The notes under the pieces: generated by a model
What the model saw: the letters and a program-made list of their open reading frames with translations, nothing else
What the model was told of the DNA's origin: nothing
The model's database searches: none
Shown: piece after piece, positions 41,434 to 53,753 of the stretch
How the letters are laid out: each line of letters begins with the position of its first letter
Position numbering within the stretch: position 1 is the stretch's first letter
Assembly: GCA_963765375.1 (NCBI GenBank)
Contig: CAVXVZ010000005.1
Coordinates: 310,001 to 374,000, forward strand
Direction of reading: 5' to 3'
Source of the DNA: Roseiarcus sp963765375
GTDB lineage: Bacteria; Pseudomonadota; Alphaproteobacteria; Rhizobiales; Beijerinckiaceae
DNA: 64,000 nt
Translations under genes and position numbers: made by a program

Positions 41434-42333
41434 CTAGGGCCTGTCTTCAGTTGAGGCGAGAACGGATTGGAATCGGACGCAGAACGTTTTGTGTTTCGGA
41501 TGCGCGGGGGATTCCCAAATCAGCAAATGTCTAACTCGTGAGTGGTCGGCCCGAGGAGGGGCTGACCGATGCGACGATATGCACTGCGCGACGACCAGTG
41601 GGATCGGATCCAAGATATTCTGCCGGGCCGTGAAGGCCATGTGGGCGGCACGGCGGCGAACAATCGCCTGTTCGTCGAAGCCGTTCTCTTCAGGTTTCGC
41701 GCCGGCATTCCTTGGCGCGATCTGCCCGAGCGCTTTGGCGACTGGAAGATCGTCTATCAGCGCTTCAACCGATGGGCCAAGAGCGGCGTTTTCGAGCGGG
41801 TTTTCAGGCTCTTGGCCAGCGATCACGACAACGAGTACATGATGATTGACGCCACCATCGTGCGCGCTCACCAGCATAGCGCCGGCGCCCAAAAAAAGAC
41901 GGTGCGCAAGCCATCGGCCGATCCCGCGGCGGATTGACCACCAAAATTCACGCGCTCGTCGATGCCCTCGGCAATCCTGTCGAGGTGATGCTCAGCCCGG
42001 GCCAAGATCACGATCTGACTTGCGCCGAGCCTCTCATCGAAGCCGTCGATCCCGGCGCTTTGATCGCCGACAAGGCGTTCGACGCCGACGCCTTCATCGC
42101 CGCCCTCAATGATCGAGCGATCGCCCCCGTCATCCCATCAAAATCCAACCGAAAAACCCCGCGCCCGTGCGACTTCGCCCTCTACTGCGAACGCAATCTC
42201 ATTGAGCGTTTCTTCAATAAGCTCAAGCATTTCCGGGCTATCGCCACGCGTTACGACAAGCTCGCAAAGATCTTCCTCGCCGGCGTTCACCTCGCCTGCG
42301 CTGCCATCCTCCTCAACTGAAGACAGGCCCTAG
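41434..42333. mobile_element. IS5-family insertion sequence (IS427-like) with CTAG/TA target
   Basis: The ends are perfect inverted repeats: GGGCCTGTCTTCAGTTGAGG near 41437-41456 and its inverse at 42311-42330. The sequence CTAG at both borders is palindromic, so the target duplication could be TA or CTAG. The approximately 900-bp element carries two overlapping transposase frames joined by a -1 frameshift at A7G (41891-41898). It sits between gyrB and dnaG and does not disrupt either gene. Confidence 0.9.
41569..42320 (+). CDS. IS5-family transposase expressed by -1 ribosomal frameshifting
   Basis: The first frame (41569-41937) encodes the N-terminal part, RRYALRDDQWDRIQDILPGR to the first catalytic Asp block MMIDATIVRAHQHSAGAQ. 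The second frame ends at 42320. It encodes GLTTKIHALVDALG, the second Asp in ALIADKAFDADAF, and the Glu block CERNLIERFFNKLKHFRAIA. They overlap, and a shift of -1 at A-AAA-AAG (41892-41898) joins them as PKKDGAQAIGRSRGGLTTK, the expected family sequence. The fused product is about 250 residues, which matches IS427-type transposases. The truncated first-frame product may act as an inhibitor. Confidence 0.9.
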
Positions 42334-42410
42334 CGCCCTCCTCTTGAAAAGCCGGGGACAACCCCCGGGCCTCCTTGCCAAAGCCAAACGTAAGGCCAAT
42401 CTGGCTTCCC

Positions 42411-44336
42411 ATGAAATTCCCGCCCGAATTTCTCAACGAGATCCGCGCCCGGCTGCCGGTCTCCGAGGTGGTGGCCAAGCGAGTCAAATTGCGCAAGCAG
42501 GGGCGGGAATGGGCGGCCCTCTCGCCGTTCAGCTCGGAGAAAACGCCATCGTTCTTCGTCAACGACCAGAAGGGCTTCTTTCATGACTTCTCGTCGGGAA
42601 AGCATGGCGACATCTTCGCCTTCGTGATGGAGACCGAGGGCTTGGGCTTTCCGGAGGCGGTCGAGCGATTGGCCGCAATGGCGGGCGTTCCGATGCCGCG
42701 CCAGAGCGACGCGGCGGCCGCCGAGGACAAGAAGCGGGCGAGCCTGATCGAGGTCGTGGCGATGGCCGCGCGCCTGTTCGAGGCCAACCTGCAGCAGCCG
42801 GTCGGGGCCAAGGCCCGCGGCTATCTTTCCGACCGCGGCCTTGGGCCCGCGGCGCAGCAGCGCTTTTCGCTCGGCTATGCGTCCCCGGAGCGCTTTCATC
42901 TCCGCGACGAGCTCGCGGCCAAAGGCGTCGGCGCCGAGCAGATGATCGAGGCCGGCCTTCTTATCCACGGCGAGGACGTCACCGTCCCTTACGACCGGTT
43001 CCGCGACCGGGTGATGTTCCCAATTCACGACCGCTCCGGCCGGGTCATCGCGTTCGGCGGGCGGGCGATGGAGGCGGGAGCCAAGGCGAAATACCTCAAT
43101 TCGCCGGAGACCGGCCTTTTCCACAAGGGTTCGCTGCTGTTCAATCACCATCGCGCGCGCAAAAGCGCCCACGAGAGCGGCGAAATCATCGTCGTCGAGG
43201 GCTATATCGACGCGATCGCGGTCAGCGAGGCCGGTTTTCCCAATGTGGTCGCGCCGCTCGGCACCGCGCTCACCGCTGACCAATGCACGCTTTTATGGGG
43301 AATCGCGAGCGAGCCAATTCTGTGCTTCGACGGCGACAGCGCCGGCCGGCGGGCGGCCTTCCGCGCCATCGAGACGGCGCTGCCGCTGATCGGCGCCGGC
43401 AAGAGCCTGCGGTTCGCGCTCCTGCCCGAGGGTCAGGATCCAGACGACCTCATCCGGGCCAGCGGACCGGCGGCGATGGCCGAACGCCTCAAGAGCGCGC
43501 TGCCGCTCGCCGACATGCTGTTCGTCCGCGAGTCTGACGGGGAACGTTTCGACACTCCCGAACAGCGCGCGGCGCTCGAACGCCGCCTCGGCGAGGCGGC
43601 TGCAAAGATCGTCGACGAGCCTCTGCGCCGGCACTATCAGGCGGACATGAGGCGTCGCCTGGCCGCGTTCTTTGGCGATGAGCGCGAGCGCTTGGGCCGG
43701 GGCGTCGGCGGTGCAAGGCGAGCCTTCGCCCCGCGGCGCGGCGGACCTTTCCCCCGACAGGGGCCCCGCGTCGGCCTCGCCGAGTCGCCGCTTGCTCCCC
43801 AGAGCAAGCTCGCCCGCAAGGCCCGCGCGCCGGCGCGCGAAGTCATGATTCTGGCGATCGCCATTGGCCACCCGTCGCTGCTTGAGCGCCATTGCGAGGA
43901 ACTGGCGGCAACTGAATTCGCCGGGGCCGGCCTGGGCGCCTTCCGCGACTCTGTGCTTACCGCTCCCGCTGAGGCGATCGCGTCGTCAGCCGCGCTCGCC
44001 GACTGGCTGGACGGCGCAGGGCGGGGGGCGGAATACGAGCGCATCATCGCGCTGGCCGCCAAAATGCCGAATTGGTGGTGCATGCGGCCGGAAGCCGCCG
44101 ACGCTGATGCCGATCATGTTCTCCAGCAGAACCTCTTGCTTCAGCAGGCTCCCGCGTTACATAGGGAACTCAAGCTCGTGGAGCGGTCACTCGCAACGGA
44201 GCAGACAACCGAGCAGAGCGAGCTTGATTTTGCCCGACTGCTTGATATTAAAGCGAAATTGGCCGAGCTTGCGGATGCCGAAGCAGCGATCGACGGTTTT
44301 GGCGATGGGTCCGGACGCGCCTCGTCCGCGATCTGA
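42411..44336 (+). CDS. dnaG: DNA primase
   Basis: 641 residues from the ATG at 42411 (MKFPPEFLNEIRARLPVSEV). It makes RNA primers for replication. The N-terminal CHC2 zinc-ribbon region reads LSPFSSEKTPSFFVNDQKGF, then FHDFSSGKHGD. All four metal-binding Cys/His positions are replaced (Ser, Ser, Asp, Ser), so zinc cannot be bound in the usual way. The RNA polymerase core is typical: RVMFPIHDRSGRVIAFGGRA and the TOPRIM GEIIVVEGYIDAIAVSEAGF, then PILCFDGDSAGRRAAFRAIE. The C-terminal helicase-interaction domain follows a variable linker with FAPRRGGPFPRQ. It is followed by rpoD in the usual order. Confidence 0.95.
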   Translation: MKFPPEFLNEIRARLPVSEVVAKRVKLRKQGREWAALSPFSSEKTPSFFVNDQKGFFHDFSSGKHGDIFAFVMETEGLGFPEAVERLAAMAGVPMPRQSDAAAAEDKKRASLIEVVAMAARLFEANLQQPVGAKARGYLSDRGLGPAAQQRFSLGYASPERFHLRDELAAKGVGAEQMIEAGLLIHGEDVTVPYDRFRDRVMFPIHDRSGRVIAFGGRAMEAGAKAKYLNSPETGLFHKGSLLFNHHRARKSAHESGEIIVVEGYIDAIAVSEAGFPNVVAPLGTALTADQCTLLWGIASEPILCFDGDSAGRRAAFRAIETALPLIGAGKSLRFALLPEGQDPDDLIRASGPAAMAERLKSALPLADMLFVRESDGERFDTPEQRAALERRLGEAAAKIVDEPLRRHYQADMRRRLAAFFGDERERLGRGVGGARRAFAPRRGGPFPRQGPRVGLAESPLAPQSKLARKARAPAREVMILAIAIGHPSLLERHCEELAATEFAGAGLGAFRDSVLTAPAEAIASSAALADWLDGAGRGAEYERIIALAAKMPNWWCMRPEAADADADHVLQQNLLLQQAPALHRELKLVERSLATEQTTEQSELDFARLLDIKAKLAELADAEAAIDGFGDGSGRASSAI

Positions 44337-44523
44337 CCGGAAAGGCCCCACGAGAGGTGGGCGACGGCGCGGGCGAGCAATGGGGACGGCGCCGATTCCT
44401 TGGGGAAGGGCGGCCTTAGGCTTGGCCTGAACAATCTTTGTGGGGCCGCTCGTCCTGCGAGCCGGTTGAAGGACGATACTCGACACCCGGCGCCGCTGGC
44501 CGCGGGATAACGGAGACGCCGCG

Positions 44524-46569
<2,046 letters not shown>

Positions 46570-46800
46570 CGCGCTGGTCGCTTTAGCGGCGTTTCGATCG
46601 CCGGGTCTGTTGACGAAACGATCCGGCGACGGCGCCGGAGCGCGCCGAAATCGATCCGGCGCCCTGAGCGCCTGTCGACAGAACCGCGCCGCATGCTAAG
46701 CTTCGAAAGCCGGCAGTCGCCGGTTCGACAGGGTCTCGGCCTCTTTTCGCCGGGCCCGGGACGGCCGAGCGATCCATAGGCCGCTGCGTGGGAGGCGAAC

Positions 46801-47571
46801 ATGGCCTACAAGGAGATCCTCGTCTTTCTCGATCCGACGGCCGAAGCGGTAGAGCGCACGCGCTTGGCGGCGGGTCTGGCCAAGAGCCATGGGGCGCGGC
46901 TGATCGCGGTCGACCTCAGCAAACCGGGCGAGGCTGAAGGCATCGATCCCGGATCGGCGATCCGCCGGATGTTCGCCGATGCGACGAAGGAAGCCGGGAT
47001 TTCCGCCATTTTCGCTCCCGCGGAAAAGCCTGAGGAAGGAGAGGCGCTCAGCCATTGCGTCGACTTGATGATTGCGCCCGGCCCCGAGAGCCTGGCCCAC
47101 GACAACATTCGCGCCGGCGCGCTCGACCGGGCGTTGCTCGAATCCGGCGTTCCGATGCTGATCCTGCCTCCGGACTGGAAGCCAGGCCCGGTCGGCGACA
47201 ACATCGTCATCGCCTGGAATGCCGGGCGCGAGGCCATGCGCGCGGTCCACGACGCGATGCCGCTGCTCGAACGGGCGAAAAAGGTCACCCTGTTCGCGTT
47301 CTCGTCGCGGCCGAGCGGATTGCGTAAGTCAGCCCAGATGCTCGCCGACCACCTCGCGGCGCATGGCGTCAAGACGGAGCATATCTCGGACTGGACCAAT
47401 ACCGGGGACTTGACCGCGGTCGAGGCGCTGTTCGCGAGCCTCGACACCCAGGACGCCGATCTCATCGTCGCCGGCGCCTTCGGCCATTCGAAGCTTTACG
47501 AAGGGGTATTCGGCGGGGTGACCATGGATTTGATGCATCAGCAGTCGCTGCCGGTATTGATGTCGCACTGA
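46801..47571 (+). CDS. Universal stress protein (UspA family, tandem domains)
   Basis: 256 residues. The first half begins YKEILVFLDPTAEAVERTRL. The second half, from about residue 140, has GDNIVIAWNAGREAMRAVHD and the C-terminal LIVAGAFGHSKLYEGVFGGV, then TMDLMHQQSLPVLMSH, a typical Usp domain with the ATP-loop-like GxxGHS pattern. The first half lacks the full nucleotide motif, as in many tandem UspA proteins. It is cytosolic and probably raised under starvation or oxidative stress. It follows rpoD on the same strand after a 231-base space without a clear terminator. Confidence 0.87.
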   Translation: MAYKEILVFLDPTAEAVERTRLAAGLAKSHGARLIAVDLSKPGEAEGIDPGSAIRRMFADATKEAGISAIFAPAEKPEEGEALSHCVDLMIAPGPESLAHDNIRAGALDRALLESGVPMLILPPDWKPGPVGDNIVIAWNAGREAMRAVHDAMPLLERAKKVTLFAFSSRPSGLRKSAQMLADHLAAHGVKTEHISDWTNTGDLTAVEALFASLDTQDADLIVAGAFGHSKLYEGVFGGVTMDLMHQQSLPVLMSH

Positions 47572-47751
47572 GCGGAAAAAGCGCCGGGGCGGCCGGCAAG
47601 TAGGCTCGCTTCGCTTCGCCGCCGATTAAGCAAACGAAATAACAATAACGACTTGTCTCTGGGAACAGCGTTTTTCAACACCGAATAAAGCGCACCAGTC
47701 GCGACCGAGCGGACCGCGCTGCCCGGGCCAATAGGTAATTATACCTACAGA

Positions 47752-48108
47752 TTGCTCGTGTTGTGGCTGGAAGCGATCAGCGGCATCCGGATGGAAGCTT
47801 TGGGAGCTATCAATATCCGGCAACATTGTGCAATATCCAGCAACATTGTGCGAATTGCCAAAGGAGACTTGACTAGTCTTCTCATATCTGCTTCTTTGTC
47901 AGAGTACGGTGCTGTAACTAACCTAGGGGGATTCAGTTACACCCAATCCGGGGGCAAGGGGAAGGGGATCAGCGGCAGCGCGACGTTCATAGCCTATTCG
48001 GCGGTGCCTGAACCGGCCACTTGGGCGATGTTGCTGATGGGGTTTGCCGGCCTTGGCTACGCGGCCTTCCGTCGCAATGCAAAGGGTCGAGTGTTCGCGG
48101 CGATCTGA
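47752..48108 (+). pseudogene. Short PEPxxWA-CTERM protein or remnant
   Basis: A 118-residue frame whose last part is a clear sorting signal: VPEPATWAMLLMGFAGLGYA, then AFRRNAKGR. Before it lies a short acidic beta-like stretch (LGGFSYTQSGGKGKGISGSA). There is no signal peptide, and the start at 47752 is nominal, so most of the ectodomain seems lost. A tandem 20-bp repeat at 47811-47850 lies in the part without homology. It is followed by a terminator. Confidence 0.6.
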
Positions 48109-48134
48109 TCGTTTGCTGACCGAGAGGCTAAGAA

Positions 48135-48160
48135 GGCCGCCGCGAGGCGGCCTTTTCTTT
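48135..48160 (+). terminator. Rho-independent terminator
   Basis: GGCCGCC (48135-48141), loop GCGA, GGCGGCC (48146-48152), then TTTTCTTTTC. It lies 27 bases after the PEP-CTERM remnant and is similar in sequence to the terminator at 32489-32514. Confidence 0.88.
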
Positions 48161-48411
48161 TCTCGCCTTCTCGGCCGCGGCGCGCCGCCAGCTGCAGAAC
48201 GCCCGAGGGCGGGCGCCGCTTGAATAGACTCGGCATGCGCCTTGGATTTGCGCGCCAGCCCGCCTCTTGCGGGGCGGCCCTTGCCTTTCGGAAGGACCGG
48301 TCCTCAAGGACGCCCTTGGCGGGGCGCGGTCGCGACGGTTGTGGCTTGCTGGGAGCCACGAAATTGCGCACATTTGCAATCCGACCGCAGCCATCTGGCG
48401 AACGTTGGATC
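48161..48411. other. Gene-free leader before the SEC-C/sulfotransferase gene
   Basis: No gene is supported. The 250 bases hold no clear promoter hexamers. GGCGCGGTCGCGACGG and similar GC-rich runs fill it, and the only interesting point is that the next gene starts at 48412 with weak purines upstream (GTTGGATC). Confidence 0.3.
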
Positions 48412-50167
48412 ATGACGCGGGAAGGACAGGCAGAAGCTTCGGATGCCGCTGGAATGAGAGCAACAGGCGCCCCACCCGCCGCGCCGACAAGGGCCGGCCG
48501 CAACGATCCTTGCCCGTGCGGCAGCGGACGAAAATTCAAGCACTGTTGCGGCGCAAAAGATCAACGCGCCGCTTCTTTCGAACTCGGTCCCGGCCTTCCC
48601 GCGATCCCCGGCGACCGACCGGAGGCTGCAGACGCTGTTCGCCGCGGTCAAGGAATGCGTCGACGAAAAGGGGTGGGCCGAGGCCATACCTTTGTTTCGC
48701 GAGATGGCGCGGCTCGACCCCGGCAATGCGGCGACCCGCCACAACCTCGGCGTCGCGTGTCTGACGGTCGGCCTGTCGGCCGAGGCGGCGGCGAGCCTTG
48801 AACTCGCCGTCCAGCTGGGGTTTGACAAGTCGCTCCCGTTCCTGGTCGATGCTCTCGAACTGGAAGGACGCGGATCTGATGCCGCGCGCGCCTGCAGAAA
48901 GCTGAGCCGCACGGCCGTCAACGCCCATGACCGCCGGCGCTCCCTGGCGAGGGCGCTGATTCTGGAGAAAAGCCTGGAGGAAGCCGAGAAGGAGCTTCGG
49001 CCGCTCCTCGTTGTTGGCTCGCCGGACTCATCGACCCGCCTGCTCTTCGCGCGGCTGCTCGCGTTCCGCGGCGCCTTCGAGGAGGCCGCGCAGCACTTGA
49101 CCCAGGCGATCGAGACCGCGCCGTGGGCGCTCCAGCAGCTAACCGAGGTGAAGCGCATGGCCGAGGCTGACCGGCCGCTATTGGACCGGATGCGCACCGT
49201 TGCGGAGCACACTGGCCTCGGCGGGACGCAGCGGTGCATTCTTCACTTCGGGCTGGGGAAGGCGTTCGACGATCTCGGCGAATACGCGGAGGCGATGCGG
49301 CACTATGAAGCGGCAAACCAGTTCAGAGCGGCTTCGATGCGCCTCGATCGACCGCGAATGGTTGCGCGTTACGATGACATCATCAAACGCTTCACCGCCG
49401 AGGCGCTTGAGCGCGCTCGAAGGTCTGTGGCTCGACCGGCGTTAGCGGGCGAGGACAAGCCTGTGTTCATCGTTGGCATGCCTCGCTCCGGCACCACCCT
49501 GGTCGAACAGATCCTGTCCTCCCATCCTGCCGTTGGCGCAGGCGGCGAGTTGCGCTTCTGGCGGAATTGGTTTCACAGCTCAGGCGCCGTCGTGGCCCTT
49601 CCGCAAGCGGACGCACCGTCCAAGGCCGCGGAAGACTATCTCGCTGCGCTTCGCCAAATCGCGCCCGGTGCGACCCGGGTGACCGACAAGGAAACCTCGA
49701 ATTTCGAGTTGCTCTGGCTGCTTCGGCTGGCCCTTCCGGAGGCCCGCATCATTCATTGCCGGCGGGACCCTGTCGACACCTGCCTGTCGATCTTCTTCGC
49801 CAACTTCGCCGGGCGTCACGCCTATGCCTGGGACCGCGGCGACCTGGTGTTCGCCTATCGTCAATACGAACGGTTGATGGAACATTGGCGCCGCGCGCTG
49901 CCGCCCGATCATTTCACAGAGGTCCAATACGAGACGTTGGTCGCTGAGCGGGAAGCCGAGACGCGCCGCCTTGTCGCGTTCTGCGGGCTGGAATGGGACG
50001 ACGCCTGCCTCGCGCCCGAGCGGAACGGCAGGGTGGTGGCTACCGCGAGCGTTTGGCAGGCGCGGCAACCCGTGTACGCGACTTCGATCGCGCGCTGGCG
50101 TCGATACGAGCCGTGGCTGGGCGAACTGCGCCAGCTGATGCCCGCGGACGTAGCCTTGGCCCCATGA
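48412..50167 (+). pseudogene. SEC-C / TPR / sulfotransferase gene with an apparent frameshift
   Basis: The first frame from the ATG at 48412 encodes a SEC-C zinc motif (RNDPCPCGSGRKFKHCCG). A switch of frame between about 48570 and 48640 is needed to enter the long second frame, which reads LFAAVKECVDEKGWAEAIPL and ends at 50167. The second frame has TPR-like repeats at its start (REMARLDPGNAATRHNLGVA) and more near the middle. It then has a sulfotransferase domain with the PAPS-binding FIVGMPRSGTTLVEQILSSH and IIHCRRDPVDTCLSIFFANF. SEC-C-TPR-sulfotransferase fusions occur in this bacterial group. A single-base change in the genome or in the assembly would explain the break. The TPR/sulfotransferase part could also be translated alone from an internal TTG at 48692. 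Confidence 0.8.
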
Positions 50168-50707
50168 GAAGCGGCGAGTTGCGGCATCAAGCCGGCGCTC
50201 GAGATCCGGCGCGCCCGCAACGGCCCCGCCGCACGCGGCGCGCATCCCGCCGCAGGGCGGCCTTTCTTTTTGCCGATTGGCGGCCGGGAGATTTTGGACT
50301 TCGCTCTCCCAGCGCCAAGCCGCTGCGCCTTAGAGTTCCTTGCTTTTGGTTTGAGGCGACCGAAAGGAAAAGCTTCGGACGACAATCTCTTGCAGAAAAT
50401 CAGAAACTCAGGTAAGCTGCCCCCATGAGCAATCCTGCCCTTCCTCATCCCGAGACCGCGCGGGCTGCCGTTCCGGCGCCTCTCACGCGCGAGAAAAATC
50501 GTCCCCCGGTTCGAGCCGCGCAACCCATTGAAAACTCTCGATTCGGACGAGAGAATCCAAGGAAATCCAAGACCATCCAACCCTGATGAGCGGAGGTCTT
50601 CGGCGTGAAACGGCCACGAGCCAAGGAAACCCAAATGATTGGCCGGACCAACGCCGCAGACCGCTGACGCAAAGGGCCAAACCGACTCCATCCCAATGCA
50701 AAGCGCG
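50168..50707. other. Gene-free stretch with weak terminator and TTGGATTTCC motifs
   Basis: At 50247-50268 a short CCGCC-GCAG-GGCGG stem is followed by CTTTCTTTTT, a modest terminator for the sulfotransferase gene. On the minus strand at 50555-50640 the motifs TTGGATTCTC, TTGGATTTCC, GGTTGGATGG and GGGTTTCCTTGG recur within 90 bases, ending near the mmcB stop. No protein-coding gene is supported. Confidence 0.5.
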
Positions 50708-51184
50708 CTAGAAATCCGGCGTTCCCGCTGGATCGGCCAGCCGATGCAGCCGGTCGGCGGCGGCCTGGGCGAAGCGCAGCAAGAGCGCCCTGCGGCTCGC
50801 CGGCGCCATGCGCTGGAGGTCGGCTTCGCGCACGATTTCGGCGCCGTACGGATCGGCGACGATGAGGCCCGCCTCGAGCGGCATCAAGCCGGCCGGAGTG
50901 CGGTCCGAGATGGCGAAATAGAGCCGGTCGCAGCAGGCGACATAGTCGCGCCACTTGCGGTCGGCGCGAAAGTCCGCCGGCGACGACTTGACCTCGACGA
51001 TCAGCACCTCGCCGTCGCGATTGACCGCGGCGATGTCGGCGCGGCGCCCGTCGGTCAGCGGCAATTCCATCAGGCTCGAGAACCCCCGCGCCCGCAAGAG
51101 CCGCCGAACGCCGCGGGCGATCATGAGCGCCGTCTCCGATTGGCGCCCGTCGGCCGGCAGGCCCTGCCGCTCTTCCCGCATCAC
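50708..51184 (-). CDS. mmcB: MmcB-family DNA repair protein
   Basis: 158 residues from the GTG at 51184, which overlaps the TGA of the GMC gene by 2 bases. An ATG lies directly after. It is a PD-(D/E)xK nuclease-fold protein: SSLMELPLTDGRRADIAAVN with the first Asp, then GEVLIVEVKSSPADFRADRK with Glu-Val-Lys. WRDYVACCDRLYFAISDRTP follows. Its relative in Caulobacter is needed for resistance to mitomycin C and acts with the ImuABC damage system. It is the last gene of a minus-strand run with a transporter operon, probably a fortuitous partnership. Confidence 0.85.
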   Translation of the reverse strand: MMREERQGLPADGRQSETALMIARGVRRLLRARGFSSLMELPLTDGRRADIAAVNRDGEVLIVEVKSSPADFRADRKWRDYVACCDRLYFAISDRTPAGLMPLEAGLIVADPYGAEIVREADLQRMAPASRRALLLRFAQAAADRLHRLADPAGTPDF

Positions 51185-52790
51185 GCGGCCCTGGCCTCGG
51201 CGAGGATCATTTCGGCCGCCTTCTCGGCGATCATCATGGTCGGAGAACCCGTGTTGCCCGAGGTGATGCGCGGCATGATGGAAGCGTCAGCGACGCGTAA
51301 GCCGCCAAGCCCGTAAACCCTGAGCCGCTCGTCGACCACCGCCGCCGGGTCCTGGGCCGTCCCCATCATCGCCGTCCCGACGGGGTGGAAGATCGTCGTG
51401 CCGATCTCGCTCGCCGCCCGCGTCAGCTCATTGTCGTCCTGAAACTTGGCGCCGGGCAAGAGCTCGCGCGGCGCGTATCGCGCGAGGGCCCGCGCCGAGG
51501 CGAGGCGGCGCGCAAGGCGGATCGAGTCCACGGCGACCCGCCGATCGGAGAGCGTCGACAGATAATTGGGCTGGATGACCGGCGGGGCGCGCGGATCAAC
51601 GCTGCCGGCGTGGGTCGAGCCGCGGCTTTCCGGCCGCAGGTTGCAGACGCTGATCGTTATCGCCGGATAGGCGTGCAGCGGTTCGCCGAATCGGTCGAGC
51701 GACAGCGGCTGGACATGGAATTCGATATTGGCGGTGGCGTAGTCGGGCGACGACCTCGTGAACAGGCCGAGCTGCGAGGGGGCCATGGTCATCGGCCCGC
51801 GCCGGCGCAGCGCATAATCGAGCCCCATCATCGCCCGCTTGAACGGCGAGCGATTATCGACGTTGAGCGTGCGGGCGCCTTCGACAGCGAAAATCGCCCT
51901 GAGCTGCAGGTGGTCCTGCAGGTTTTCGCCGACCCCCGGCAGCGCCTGGACGACCGGCGCGCCGATCGCCTGGATGAGCTCCGGCCGGCCCACTCCAGAA
52001 AGTTCGAGGAGCTGCGGCGAACCGATCGCGCCGGCCGCCAGGATGACTTCGCCATTCGCGCGCGCCTCGCGACTCTGGCCGTCCTGGGTGAATCGCAGAC
52101 CTATGGCGCGGCGGCCATCGAAAAGAATCCGCTCGACATGCGCGCCGGTCTCCAGACGCAGATTTGGCCGGTTCAGAATCGGCTTCAGAAACCCGGTCGC
52201 GGCGCTCCAGCGCCGTCCGCGGCGCTGGTTGACTTCGAAATAGGCAGAGCCTTCGTTGTCGCCGCGATTGAAATCGTCGATTTTCGCGATGCCGATCTCA
52301 ACCCCGGCGTCGCGGACCGCGTCCAGGATTGGCCAGGACACGCGCGGGCGCTCGACCCGCCATTCACCGCCCATCCCATGCAGGGTGCTCGCTCCGCCGT
52401 GGTGGTCCTCCTGGCGGATGAAGTAAGGCAGCACGTCGTCCCAGCTCCAGCCGGCAAGGCCGAGCTGGCGCCAGCCGTCGTAGTCGGCCGCCTGGCCGCG
52501 CATATAGATCATGGCGTTGATCGCCGACGAGCCGCCCACGACCCGGCCGCGCGGATAGGCGATCGAGCGGCCGCCGAGGCCGGGCTCGGGGGCGGTCTTG
52601 AACATCCAGTCGGCGCGCGGATTGCCGATCGCGTACAGATACCCGACAGGAATATGAAACCAGATCCAGTTGTCGCTCCCGCCGGCCTCGACGATAAGCA
52701 CGCGATTGGCGGGGTCGCGGCTCAGCCGATTGGCGAGCACGCAACCGGCCGAACCGGCGCCGACGACGACGAAGTCGTAGGATTCCGCGC

Positions 52791-52794
<4 letters not shown>
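51181..52794 (-). CDS. GMC oxidoreductase (choline dehydrogenase-like)
   Basis: 537 residues from the ATG at 52794, overlapping the upstream ATPase gene by ATGA. FAD motif DFVVVGAGSAGCVLANRLSR, GMC signature GRVVGGSSAINAMIYMRGQA, second signature AAGAIGSPQLLELSGVGRPE. The catalytic His is in TTIFHPVGTAMMG and the terminal ASIMPRITSGNTGSPTMMIA block is complete. It oxidises an alcohol, classically choline or a related polyol, with electrons going to the respiratory chain. The link to the peptide-type ABC transporter upstream suggests it processes an imported substrate, but its identity is unknown. Confidence 0.9.
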
Positions 52795-53749
<955 letters not shown>

Positions 53750-53753
<4 letters not shown>

